Shown here piece after piece: positions 15,297-22,631 of a stretch of DNA of 37,926 bases. Made by a program: the position numbers and the translations under genes. Position 1 is the stretch's first letter. Every line of letters starts with the position of its first letter. The stretch covers positions 1-37,926 of the IMG/VR virus record IMGVR_UViG_3300035698_002505; one strand, 5' to 3'. Source of the stretch: a virus. Under the pieces are notes generated by a model. It was given only the letters and a program-made list of their open reading frames with translations. It was not told where the DNA came from and ran no database searches.

Positions 15297-15776
15297 TTAA
15301 ACTGCTACGGACTTCGCGGCTATGTTGACGAAGTTCCAATCTCCTGTAGGCGTGCGTACGTCGGCGGGGGCTTCAGTACGCATCTCTTCTTGAGCGTCGT
15401 TCCACTTGGTCTGCTTGAGTTCTAAGTACGTTATGACTTTCGTGAGTCTACGAATCGCACCGGTGCCGGATAGTTTGTGGGCGTTGGTTACTCTTGATGA
15501 GTTAGAATCTTGGCAGGAAAACAGGAAATTGAACAGCCGAGTATAAGGTACAATCCTACTCCCGGCTTGCCAACTAGTGATTGATAGTCTCGATACTATT
15601 AGAGATGGTAGCCCAATAGGACGTAACCCAGCATTACCCAAAACGTAAGTTCCGCAAAGGCATCCCGCAGTATTGCAAATCCAGTTCCGCATATCGAGTT
15701 CACCGCGTTCGTTCGCTCTGATTCCTAACCGCAGCATATCGCGGAGTTCTGGTAAGTCTACTTTATCAAAGATCAT
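15297..15776 (-). CDS. Hypothetical phage protein with RNWICNTAGCLCG motif
   Basis: The 159-aa protein begins MIFDKVDLPELRDMLRLGIR and contains a Trp/Cys-rich block RNWICNTAGCLCGTYVLGNA. Later it has a basic helix (TNAHKLSGTGAIRRLTKVIT) often seen in uncharacterised phage proteins. AGGAGCGAGC lies upstream. I do not recognise the biochemical role. The Cys-rich block may bind a metal. Confidence 0.6.
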   Translation of the reverse strand: MIFDKVDLPELRDMLRLGIRANERGELDMRNWICNTAGCLCGTYVLGNAGLRPIGLPSLIVSRLSITSWQAGSRIVPYTRLFNFLFSCQDSNSSRVTNAHKLSGTGAIRRLTKVITYLELKQTKWNDAQEEMRTEAPADVRTPTGDWNFVNIAAKSVAV

Positions 15777-15963
15777 TGCTCGCTCCTAACAAACATTCGG
15801 CGGGAGTGGAAAGAACCATTCCAGAAGGTCTTGGAAGCTCTCGTTCACGTAAAGGCTCCAGACTATCTCGGTCACGTAAAGGCTCCAGACCATCTTGGTC
15901 ACGGCTACTAACGTAGCTCCCGCAAGAAAAGCGAAGAAAAGTAGTATCCAAACGCTTGCTCAT
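15766..15963 (-). CDS. Short ORF over a 27-bp tandem repeat, coding frame uncertain
   Basis: ATG 15963 overlaps the upstream stop as ATGA and opens a 65-aa frame with a repeated DGLEPLRDR/DSLEPLRER unit. A second frame over the same DNA, directly after the upstream TGA and ending at TAG 15786 just before the next ribosome-binding site, reads much more like a natural protein: a hydrophobic helix (VWILLFFAFLAGATLVAVTK), then VWSLYVTEIVWSLYVNES. That frame has no ATG, GTG or TTG at its beginning. Either a one-base shift separates start and body (mutation, error or programmed) or the ATG frame is real. Function would be a single-pass membrane peptide. Confidence 0.4.
   Translation of the reverse strand: MSKRLDTTFLRFSCGSYVSSRDQDGLEPLRDRDSLEPLRERELPRPSGMVLSTPAECLLGASNDL
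15845..15903 (-). repeat. 27-bp tandem repeat, two copies plus remnant
   Basis: Two adjacent copies of a 27-bp unit (15845-15871 and 15872-15898), differing at two positions, are followed by the first five bases of a third. In the membrane-peptide frame each copy encodes nine residues, VWSLYVTEI then VWSLYVNES. The period is a multiple of three, so it expands the protein without shifting frame. Confidence 0.85.
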
Positions 15964-16214
15964 AGTATGTCGCTCGTACGGATTGGTGCGGGCTCGATTC
16001 CCCGTCCGGTTACTTTGTACGTCTTGACGCCTCTCTCTTGTTTCGACTCCCAAGCGGAGCCTCTACCCTCTAACTCTATGAGCAGCGTCTCGTCTCCTTC
16101 GGCATGGAGCATGATTCCCTTCGCTCTACGCTTCGCCATTTCCTTGATCTTCTCTTCGCTTCCGGGGCGAGCGTTCGTAGGCTCTGGCGTGATATCCTTA
16201 TCAAAGCGTACCAT
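15960..16214 (-). CDS. Hypothetical protein, 84 aa
   Basis: The charged small protein starts MVRFDKDITPEPTNARPGSE, with GGGAG upstream of the ATG. A helix EEKIKEMAKRRAKGIMLHAE is followed by beta strands (ETLLIELEGRG, VKTYKVTGRGIE). No family recognised. It is in the small-gene string between packaging genes and the Tat-signal protein. Confidence 0.6.
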   Translation of the reverse strand: MVRFDKDITPEPTNARPGSEEKIKEMAKRRAKGIMLHAEGDETLLIELEGRGSAWESKQERGVKTYKVTGRGIEPAPIRTSDIL

Positions 16215-16225
16215 CGGCTTTCTCC

Positions 16226-16708
16226 CTAAGCGGTTTCAACAATCGTACACCGGCAGTTATAGCGGACATGACTAGGCGGCTTCATCTTAGCCAACGTCTC
16301 TGGCTTGTCGATCCAGAACTTAACGTGTCCGAACTCTATCTTGGATAACACCCGGTCGCTACCTTCCTTGCCGACAAGGTAGCCGCCGCTATCGCGATAG
16401 TTAGATTCAACCCAACCGTCTCTACCCGTAACGAATTTGATGGCTTCCATTACCTCTACGCCGTCGAGCGTTACATGATTGTGCTTACCCGACCAAAGCT
16501 CGCCATCAGCGTACTGCGGATCGGTCGTGAATACGTCCCAGATGCGGCTACCGTTCGCTCGCCTACGGGCAATACTATAGGTCCAATCGAAGTAGTGGGA
16601 TGGCTCCTCCGGCTCTTCCAAAGCAGCGTCGAGGGTAGCTCCGAAAGCCGCCGCCAACGATGCAGCGATACCGCCTAGAAACGATCTACGTTCAATGTTT
16701 GCTTTCAT
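16226..16708 (-). CDS. Tat-signal protein ending in an NCRC motif
   Basis: A 160-aa product from ATG 16708 (AAAGGTAAG upstream; an in-frame TTG lies 18 nt earlier). The N-terminus has a twin-arginine signal, ERRSFLGGIAASLAAAFG, followed by an acidic linker and a mixed domain. The C-terminus reads SHVRYNCRCTIVETA. RYNCRC resembles the HPNCRC block of Mu-gpF-like proteins, but the rest does not. Export of a folded protein by the host Tat system is inferred from the signal. Function unknown. Confidence 0.65.
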   Translation of the reverse strand: MKANIERRSFLGGIAASLAAAFGATLDAALEEPEEPSHYFDWTYSIARRRANGSRIWDVFTTDPQYADGELWSGKHNHVTLDGVEVMEAIKFVTGRDGWVESNYRDSGGYLVGKEGSDRVLSKIEFGHVKFWIDKPETLAKMKPPSHVRYNCRCTIVETA

Positions 16709-16789
16709 CGTCTTACCTTTCTTCAATGTCTTCGTACTAATCTCAGTTGTGCTAGAAGTCGATCATCGTCGTAGGATTTCCGGGTCGGG

Positions 16790-17014
16790 CTACTCCTTCC
16801 CGTGGCAGTTCTTGTACTTCTCGCGAGAGCCGCAGGGGCACTTCGCGTTACGCTTTATCTTAGCGTGTTTTGTCGCTTCGCGTACTAAGTTCGGCGGCTG
16901 GGCACCGATCATTCGCCCCCGCGTGCCTTCGTTCTTAGTCTTCCATCCCGGTTGTATCTCGCACGACGTTAAGAGAGCCGTGAGCATAGCTATCTTATTT
17001 GTCGATTGTTCCAT
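16790..17014 (-). CDS. SEC-C motif zinc-binding mini-protein
   Basis: The 74-aa protein ends with AKCPCGSREKYKNCHG, a SEC-C type zinc motif (C-P-C-G-S ... C-H) as found at the C-terminus of SecA and in many small proteins. Upstream is a basic region (NLVREATKHAKIKRN). GTAAGGAGCAAAC precedes the ATG. Could mediate protein or nucleic-acid contacts. It lies directly after the small terminase gene. Confidence 0.75.
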   Translation of the reverse strand: MEQSTNKIAMLTALLTSCEIQPGWKTKNEGTRGRMIGAQPPNLVREATKHAKIKRNAKCPCGSREKYKNCHGKE

Positions 17015-17024
17015 TGTTTGCTCC

Positions 17025-17066
17025 TTACTTGTTCGCTAACCACCTGGATTGACTGTCGCACGGCAT
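17025..17066 (-). CDS. Possible 13-codon mini-ORF between terS and the SEC-C gene
   Basis: ATG 17066 with a perfect AAGGAGCGAACA opens MPCDSQSRWLANK and stops inside the next ribosome-binding site. The sequence around its start (AAATAAGGAGCGAACAATG) nearly repeats that around the next start (AAGTAAGGAGCAAACAATG). It may therefore be a remnant of a duplicated gene junction, or a leader peptide. Confidence 0.3.
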   Translation of the reverse strand: MPCDSQSRWLANK

Positions 17067-17076
17067 TGTTCGCTCC

Positions 17077-17724
17077 TTATTTGTTTGCTTTGACCCGAGC
17101 CGTTATACGTCGCGGCTTCGGCTTCGACACAGCATCTATTTTAGCCTCTATTTCGTCTTCGGCGTCGTCGGGCATCGTTAGCTTATCCCAGTCGGGCGAG
17201 ATAGCTACGCTATGCTCGTGCTTCTCCGGCTCGAAGAGACCTTTGTGCTTCATCGCGAGTTCGATAGCCTTCGCCTTCGGGATGAGCTTTAGCTTCGTAG
17301 TCGTACCCATCAGGTCGCCCGTCTCTGGGTCGTAGCGATCGTACTGCTCTATGCCGTCGATTACGTTGACGGCTCGATCGTTGAGTTGACTTACGTTCGT
17401 AATGATATGGCCGTTGTCGTCACAGAAGTCACGAGCGTTCCGAGTAAGAGCGAAGTACAATTGACGTAAGACTTCTTCGCGGTTCAAGTCGAGCTTCTCT
17501 ACGTCCTTCTTCTGTAAGGCTCCTATTGCTCTTACAACGAGCTTATTCTTCATTAGCTTAGCACCTTGAACCGAAGCTCCGCCCTTAGCATAGCCAGCGA
17601 GTTGAGCGGCTTTGGTAGCGTTGCTTACTTCCGCATAATGGTAAACGAACAACCGTTGGCGATCGTTTAGCCGCTTGGTCAAGTAGTCATCCGAAGGTAC
17701 GTTGTCTCTTAACTTAGTCGCCAT
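17077..17724 (-). CDS. terS: Terminase small subunit
   Basis: The 215-aa protein has the Terminase_2 pattern: LNDRQRLFVYHYAEVSNATK then AAQLAGYAKGGASVQGAKLM and NKLVVRAIGAL, that is a DNA-binding helix-turn-helix with the NATKAA..AGY signature. A charged C-terminal region (PDDAEDEIEAKIDAVS) probably contacts the large subunit. It recognises phage DNA for packaging. It is separated from terL by about 2 kb of small genes. AAGGAGATAAGGAG precedes the ATG. Confidence 0.85.
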   Translation of the reverse strand: MATKLRDNVPSDDYLTKRLNDRQRLFVYHYAEVSNATKAAQLAGYAKGGASVQGAKLMKNKLVVRAIGALQKKDVEKLDLNREEVLRQLYFALTRNARDFCDDNGHIITNVSQLNDRAVNVIDGIEQYDRYDPETGDLMGTTTKLKLIPKAKAIELAMKHKGLFEPEKHEHSVAISPDWDKLTMPDDAEDEIEAKIDAVSKPKPRRITARVKANK

Positions 17725-17762
17725 AACTCTCCTTATCTCCTTCGTACCTCTAATAGCCCAAT

Positions 17763-18566
17763 TCAGTTTCCTACCCGCTTACAAGCCAACTCCCGATACT
17801 TTTCAGAGATGTCTATTCCCAGATAGTCCCGTTTGTTTTCCACCGCAGCTAGTAGAGTTGTCCCGCTTCCACACATCGGGTCAAATACTAAGTCTCCTTC
17901 GTTGCTCCAAGTCAACACGTGATCAGTAACGAGTTTCAACGGAAACACTGCCGGGTGATCTCCTACACTACTGTAGTTGCCAGGTATCATATACCACCAG
18001 TTGTTTCGCTTACTATATGCGGATGGGGTGGGACGAGATTCAAGTAGTTTTATTCCATCCTTTGTTCGCCGTCCAACCTTAGTATAGATTGACTTCTTAC
18101 GAGTCCTCCTCGCCCAAGGTCTTTGAGCGTCCATTTCTTTTAGGTTACGTTTGTCTTTAATCAAGTTGACAGTGGTTGGCGATCCCGAACTGAATACAAA
18201 CATGTACTCAAAGTTCTGGGCGTAGCATTTGTTGCTACCGACGGCTCCACCGCCGTCCTTGATCCAGATCATTGTATCGTGTAAGTTAAATCCCACCTCC
18301 TTAAAATAGAGAGCGTGTTTGAAACTCGTACCAGTCTCGTTTCCCTTGATCGTAGTATCGTTGACAACCCAAACAACAACCCCTCCCTCTTTGGTTACTC
18401 GATAAAGTCCTCTAATCATAGCTCGGTAATCAAATTGGTAACCTCCGTAGTTTCTCAGGTTACCGTACGGAGGGGATGTAATAGTTAAATCAACAGTTTG
18501 CTGTCTCATCTGTCTCATCAACTTTACGCCATCCCCGGCATATACCTCATTACGTTCAATAACCAA
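17763..18566 (-). CDS. Beta-class DNA methyltransferase (N4-cytosine or N6-adenine)
   Basis: The best start is TTG 18566 with AAGGAGG upstream, giving 267 aa; a longer in-frame start would overlap the previous gene. Catalytic motif IV is near the N-terminus (LTITSPPYGNLRNYG) and the SAM-binding motif I near the C-terminus (VFDPMCGSGTTLLAAVENKR, then YLGIDISEKYRELACKRV), the order of the beta class. SPPY favours N4-cytosine but does not exclude N6-adenine. No restriction partner is next to it, so it probably protects phage DNA or regulates. Confidence 0.88.
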   Translation of the reverse strand: MVIERNEVYAGDGVKLMRQMRQQTVDLTITSPPYGNLRNYGGYQFDYRAMIRGLYRVTKEGGVVVWVVNDTTIKGNETGTSFKHALYFKEVGFNLHDTMIWIKDGGGAVGSNKCYAQNFEYMFVFSSGSPTTVNLIKDKRNLKEMDAQRPWARRTRKKSIYTKVGRRTKDGIKLLESRPTPSAYSKRNNWWYMIPGNYSSVGDHPAVFPLKLVTDHVLTWSNEGDLVFDPMCGSGTTLLAAVENKRDYLGIDISEKYRELACKRVGN

Positions 18567-18625
18567 CGTTGCCTCCTTCGTACATCTAATAGCCTCAACG
18601 GTTTTTGAGTACTCTATTCTCTCCC

Positions 18626-18832
18626 TTACAAGAGTGTACCACACCGGCCGCACTGATCGCGTAGCTCCATGCCGCCAAGATCAAGCACTTCGCCTTCCAG
18701 TGTGTACCCTACACAGTCAGGGGCAGCGTTCCTTGTTTCTCGTTTGCGATAACCGAGCAAGCACATCACCCGTTGCCACAGCGGCATCTCTTCGGGAAAC
18801 CAAGGCATACTGTTGTTGCTGTCGCCATCCAT
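18626..18832 (-). CDS. Hypothetical small protein with CGRCG end
   Basis: The 68-aa protein starts MDGDSNNSMPWFPEEMPLWQ with AGGCGACA upstream and ends DQCGRCGTLL. The Cys pair plus C39 may form part of a metal site. A hydrophobic patch, VMCLLGY, is present. Not recognised. Confidence 0.5.
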   Translation of the reverse strand: MDGDSNNSMPWFPEEMPLWQRVMCLLGYRKRETRNAAPDCVGYTLEGEVLDLGGMELRDQCGRCGTLL

Positions 18833-18998
18833 TTGTCGCCTGTTTGTTATGGTGATTCGACTTGCAACAATTGTTCGACTGTAACATTCTCAAGAAACTC
18901 CCGGAGACTCTCGATCATCCTCGCTTACCCCCGACTCGTCGTACCGTCCTTGAAGCTCGCGTTGCTCTGACTCTCCTATCTCGTACCTCTTAGAGCAG

Positions 18999-19415
18999 CT
19001 AAGAACTTTCCACCATTACCAGCCGTCGAATAGCTTGCCTGATCCCTTCAATGTAACCTTCCCATTCGTCTTCGCTCGTCCCATTCAACTTATTCCGACG
19101 GTTCGTTTGAGCTTGGTCGAGCATCAGCTCAAGCTCTTTGATCATTCGGCACTCGTCTTTCGGCTCGCCTACGATCCGAGACAATTCTACCTTCGCTTCG
19201 GCGAGCCGTCTCTGTTCCGTACCGAGTATCCTAGAGAACGCATCGCTGACGATGGTTGAACCGGCTTTGTTGAGAGTGATACGGTATAAGCCGCGTACGA
19301 TTACGTCACTCGCTTCGCTGCTATGCAAGCTATTCGTAATCACCGCAAGCAGATCGACTTGGGACGCAGATTGCTCGACTACTTCCAACTGCTTTCGTAC
19401 TTTGTTAATGTTCAT
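18999..19415 (-). CDS. Helical hypothetical protein, 138 aa
   Basis: Nearly all helix: MNINKVRKQLEVVEQSASQV, then a long charged middle (AEAKVELSRIVGEPKDECRM, IKELELMLDQAQTNRR). AGGAGCGAG precedes the ATG, and the start overlaps the stop of a 41-aa zinc-ribbon frame (ATGA). No family recognised. Confidence 0.6.
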   Translation of the reverse strand: MNINKVRKQLEVVEQSASQVDLLAVITNSLHSSEASDVIVRGLYRITLNKAGSTIVSDAFSRILGTEQRRLAEAKVELSRIVGEPKDECRMIKELELMLDQAQTNRRNKLNGTSEDEWEGYIEGIRQAIRRLVMVESS

Positions 19416-19537
19416 AACTCGCTCCTCTCATTGGTGATTACGTTTCCTACCACTGACGGAACTCTACCGCAGTAGGTACAGAGACCAGCATTCCGCTTAC
19501 GGCGATAAGCCTTAGCCCCTCTTGTTAGTTTCCCCAA
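19412..19537 (-). CDS. 41-aa basic CxxC mini-protein
   Basis: A short frame from TTG 19537 with GGAGCGACC upstream reads MGKLTRGAKAYRRKRNAGLC, then TYCGRVPSVVGNVITN. It has a single CxxCG knuckle and a strongly basic N-terminus. It overlaps the preceding gene by 13 bp and ends as ATGA with the next. Likely a small RNA- or DNA-binding protein if translated. Confidence 0.45.
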   Translation of the reverse strand: MGKLTRGAKAYRRKRNAGLCTYCGRVPSVVGNVITNERSEL

Positions 19538-19866
19538 AGATGGTCGCTCCACCACGCTCTATCGTCCTTGTCTTTATACTTCGTAAACTCATTCGACTTC
19601 GTACAGCCAAGGCAGATAGTTTCGGAAGACTTATGAAGGATCGTACCGCACTTACAACATTGACCTCTACTCTCCCGGATGATTACTTTCTGTAGAGCTA
19701 TCTCTTCGAGCGTAGGATCGTCGGCTGAGCGCTTGTCGAGTACGTCGGGGCGTAGGACCATACCGCAGTCCTTACAGCAAACACGCTTTGGTCGGTTCTC
19801 CGTCTTACATAGTGGACACGTTCGTACTTCGCATCTTCCTCGCGGTCGTACTCGCTTCTTCGCCAT
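19525..19866 (-). CDS. Double zinc-ribbon protein
   Basis: The 113-aa protein has two zinc ribbons: CPLC...CCKDC (residues about 17-34) and CCKCG...CLGC (about 70-91), separated by a charged helix (DPTLEEIALQKVIIRE). The N-terminus is basic (MAKKRVRPRGRCEV) and the C-terminus Trp-rich. AGGAATAAGC precedes the ATG. Probably a nucleic-acid or protein adaptor; function unknown. Confidence 0.7.
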   Translation of the reverse strand: MAKKRVRPRGRCEVRTCPLCKTENRPKRVCCKDCGMVLRPDVLDKRSADDPTLEEIALQKVIIRESRGQCCKCGTILHKSSETICLGCTKSNEFTKYKDKDDRAWWSDHLWGN

Positions 19867-19885
19867 AGCTTATTCCTGTAAAGAA

Positions 19886-19939
19886 GAGAGACCGCCTACT
19901 GACGAGAGCAAGCAAGCGGATCGCGTTCAGCGGTCTCTC
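19886..19939 (-). repeat. 10-bp inverted repeat upstream of the double zinc-ribbon gene
   Basis: GAGAGACCGC (19886-19895) and its exact reverse complement GCGGTCTCTC (19930-19939) flank a 34-nt loop, ending 20 nt before the zinc-ribbon start. The hairpin could occlude or expose the leader or act as an operator. No T-run follows, so it is not a standard terminator. Confidence 0.55.
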
Positions 19940-19994
19940 CGGCGTCCAAGCCCGTTCTAGTTTACGGCGAGATACTACGAAGCGTAAAGGGCAG

Positions 19995-20240
19995 TCATTG
20001 CTTGTCCCAGAGCCGCTCGGCAAACTCTAACTCACGCATCAGTAAGTCTCCCCCGCGAAACGTAGCGATGGAGTTGTTAGGAATGATTCGATCAAGCGTT
20101 CGTTTCTCTTCCGTAGCTTCGTCAAACTCGGCGAAGGTGATGCGTATCGCTTCGAGTCTAGCGTCTGACTGAAACGAGATAGTCAAGCGAGGATTGTTAT
20201 GGGTTATCCTCAGTATTAGGTTCTCTAGTCTGCTAGGCAT
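19995..20240 (-). CDS. Hypothetical protein, 81 aa
   Basis: Starts MPSRLENLILRITHNNPRLT, mixed alpha/beta, with a charged middle (FAEFDEATEEKRTLDR) and an acidic/aromatic end (ELEFAERLWDKQ). The ribosome-binding site is weak (AGAGTTAGA). It is the first gene after a 108-bp intergenic region with a possible -10 element. No family recognised. Confidence 0.5.
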   Translation of the reverse strand: MPSRLENLILRITHNNPRLTISFQSDARLEAIRITFAEFDEATEEKRTLDRIIPNNSIATFRGGDLLMRELEFAERLWDKQ

Positions 20241-20348
20241 GAGTCTAACTCTATAGCGTTATTCGACGGCATCTCTCTTTACTTCGGAGAGAACTCGATT
20301 ATACTTCGTGTACGGGGTGTCCTATTACTTACTATATTACTATAGTAG
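20241..20348 (-). promoter_or_regulatory. Intergenic region with possible promoter and small hairpins
   Basis: On the minus strand a TATAAT lies at 20298-20303 but no convincing -35 is 17 bp upstream. A 6-bp inverted repeat (20272-20277 with 20287-20292) lies between it and the downstream start. A 10-bp palindrome, TACTATAGTA, sits at 20338-20347 right after the helicase stop. It is the longest AT-rich gap in the middle operon and a plausible start of the packaging-side transcript. Confidence 0.4.
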
Positions 20349-21731
20349 TTAAAGAGGCAAGAGTTCAATCTCCTCCGTACCAACTACCTCCTTGTAGAGA
20401 TTACGCATACGCTTCGTAAGTCTCCAACGCGGCTTCTTACTAATACCGTGGACCTTCTCGGTGTGGTGCATCGTCACGCCGATCTGTCTAAGGAACCGAA
20501 GCATGTCGCGTACCTTTACGTCCGCTCGCCCCGTCTTCAACGCGAGATTGTGAACGTCCAATCCCGTATCGTTATGCTCGAACAAGTGGGCGGCTATCTC
20601 TAGCGTTTGTCCTCGACTCGTATCGAGAGCTACCCGTCGTACTCGCTGCATAGTAGCCGCGTCTACCGTATCTCGATTCAGTACGACCGCCAAGCACTTC
20701 GCTACTCGAATGTGCTGACTCACTAGACGAGCCGCGAACTCTCGCTCAGCCGTCTCGTCTTGCCGGTCGCTCGGTCTCGCCCGCATAAACGCTACGAACT
20801 TTCCGAGCCGCGTACACCGTAGGAGAGCCTCCTCAGGCGTCTGTACGGCTGTTAGGAGCCGTGTAGCGTTCTTTCTTAGGTATCCGACGTAACCGCCCGT
20901 CAGTTGCATAGCAGACACTAGGTACGGCTCATACTGTGACTCAGCGTTGCCGTCCGCTTCTATCGATAGGTTCCGCTCGGCTCGGTGAGCGACTCTCAGC
21001 AGTACTTCGTCTTCCATCGCGTCGTCGATACCTTCCATGATAACGCAATCGAGAAACCGCTCCCCTAGCTCGCTACTATCGATAGACCGTAGCGAACTCG
21101 TACCGCAGAGCAGCCACGTCATCCGAAGCCCCATGTATTCCTTCCCCATCTTATTCTTGTAGTGCGTTCGGCTGACGCTATCGTAGATGTCGCGGGCTTC
21201 CGAGAGTATCTGGTTCACGTTCGTATTCTGTAAGAGCGTATCGCCGTCTTTTGTTACGAGAGTCTTACCGTAGAGCTTGGCGATGAGGCTGTTATCTTCC
21301 TTTACGTCTCCGCTCGTATTGAAGCCGCTATGGAAGCCGGTCATCTGGCTATTCGCATGAACGAATTCTCGGTTGACCGAGAGAGCTTCGCAGAGCGTAC
21401 TCTTGCCGCACGAAGCCGGTCCAATTACCTTTATCCATAGTTGGTCGCCTACGCTTCTCGTACTCGTTATTGACGCGAGCATAACCGAGAGAGCGTACTC
21501 AAGCCCGTCCGTCCAGCGTAACGCTTTCCGCCAAGCACTCGTCATCTCCGCGTACGTCTCGCACTTAGCACAGTCCAGTTGATGCTTCGTCGGCTTACCG
21601 TTCGCGTTGACTACTCCCTTCGTCCAGTCTTTCGGTATCGGTACGAGTCCTCCCATCAAGATTACGATACGCTGACTCCGGTACTCAATCGACTTACTAC
21701 CTACGCTCGCCTTCGGTATGATCTTCGGCAT
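20349..21731 (-). CDS. P-loop replicative helicase / primase-helicase-like ATPase
   Basis: The 460-aa protein has a Walker A, VIGPASCGKSTLCEAL, in the first third and a LLCGTSSLRSID sensor-like segment followed by LGERFLDCVIME. This pattern is shared by phage D5/SF3-like and DnaB-independent primase-helicases. The C-terminal part is a winged-helix-like region (VRDMLRFLRQIGVTMHH). It lies directly downstream of the primase gene. Unwinding at the fork is the expected role. A second possible start is M27. Confidence 0.7.
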   Translation of the reverse strand: MPKIIPKASVGSKSIEYRSQRIVILMGGLVPIPKDWTKGVVNANGKPTKHQLDCAKCETYAEMTSAWRKALRWTDGLEYALSVMLASITSTRSVGDQLWIKVIGPASCGKSTLCEALSVNREFVHANSQMTGFHSGFNTSGDVKEDNSLIAKLYGKTLVTKDGDTLLQNTNVNQILSEARDIYDSVSRTHYKNKMGKEYMGLRMTWLLCGTSSLRSIDSSELGERFLDCVIMEGIDDAMEDEVLLRVAHRAERNLSIEADGNAESQYEPYLVSAMQLTGGYVGYLRKNATRLLTAVQTPEEALLRCTRLGKFVAFMRARPSDRQDETAEREFAARLVSQHIRVAKCLAVVLNRDTVDAATMQRVRRVALDTSRGQTLEIAAHLFEHNDTGLDVHNLALKTGRADVKVRDMLRFLRQIGVTMHHTEKVHGISKKPRWRLTKRMRNLYKEVVGTEEIELLPL

Positions 21732-21746
21732 CTACTCGTTTCCGTT

Positions 21747-22631
21747 CTAAGTGTTTACAAAATCCCTAACGTCCATGCCGCTCGGCAAATCAGGATCGAA
21801 GCCCCCTTCCCCCCAATTGTAGATATTGATTTCCAATGGAGGTTCGTTAGCTCCCAGCAATAACTTCGATGCCCTTTCCGCTGCCGAGTAACCCGCTGGG
21901 GCTACTTCTTTCTTCGTCGTCGGGTGTACTTTCGGATGATCGTTATCAAAGAATAGGTTGACGATCTTCCCCGCGAATAACGGTAGCCACTTCGTAAACG
22001 GTCTACCAATCGAACCGCACCCCGGTACGGCGAGTACGTTGACGCCTTCGAGCAACGAGAGGCTCTTGTTAGAAGTCGTAACCGCTCCGCCGTCGTCGTC
22101 GAGCTTCGTCTTACCGAGTACCTCCCACATTGCCATACCGTCCCACGGTCCTTCGCAGACGTTCACTACGCTCGCTTCCGTATCGAATAAGTTGACGCCG
22201 TGTACTTGGTGACCTAGCGTCGGAGTCGGTAAGAGCTTGCGACCAACGTAGCTGTAGAGTTGGTTCAGGTTCGCCTCTACGCCGTATCCCGGCACCATCC
22301 AGTTACCCGTTAGGATCGACTTTGATACGCCCCAACTGCTAAGCGTATCGGGATAAACTAACTTACGATCGGTAGCCAACTCTTCGTAGGCTTCGGTCGA
22401 AGTCGCATCGAAGCTAACCTTCCAAAGCCATCGAAGAAAGTCATAGACGTTTCCCCGCTCGCCACACTTGAAGCACTGGTACAATCCCGTCTCTCGGTTC
22501 ACGCTGAACTTACTCTCTCGACTACAAAGCGGACAGTCACCGAGAGCCTCTGAATCCGAATAGTCCAAGTCAAGTCCGTGGGCCAAGTACGGTCGTAGCT
22601 TCTCCGGTATATCACTCTGAATCTTGGGCAT
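21747..22631 (-). CDS. DNA primase (zinc finger + Toprim)
   Basis: The start at ATG 22631 is chosen for its GGAGG site; the product is 294 aa. A CHC2-like zinc ribbon lies at C33-P-L-C36 and C53-F-K-C56. It is followed by a helical linker and a Toprim fold: VVNVCEGPWDGMAMWE (acidic Glu and Asp), a Gly-rich LAVPGCGSIGRPF turn, and NLFFDNDHP (the DxD). It makes RNA primers and feeds the helicase encoded next. It overlaps the MazG-like gene by 20 bp. Confidence 0.85.
   Translation of the reverse strand: MPKIQSDIPEKLRPYLAHGLDLDYSDSEALGDCPLCSRESKFSVNRETGLYQCFKCGERGNVYDFLRWLWKVSFDATSTEAYEELATDRKLVYPDTLSSWGVSKSILTGNWMVPGYGVEANLNQLYSYVGRKLLPTPTLGHQVHGVNLFDTEASVVNVCEGPWDGMAMWEVLGKTKLDDDGGAVTTSNKSLSLLEGVNVLAVPGCGSIGRPFTKWLPLFAGKIVNLFFDNDHPKVHPTTKKEVAPAGYSAAERASKLLLGANEPPLEINIYNWGEGGFDPDLPSGMDVRDFVNT

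Noticed and set aside
18847-18918. 23-aa ORF (MIESLREFLENVTVEQLLQV...) between two small genes
   Set aside because: Helical and plausible, but its purine stretch is directly against the ATG and nothing else supports translation.
19805-20023. 72-aa minus-strand frame across the hairpin upstream of the zinc-ribbon gene
   Set aside because: It starts inside one gene and ends inside another, has no ribosome-binding site and spans the inverted repeat; judged non-coding.
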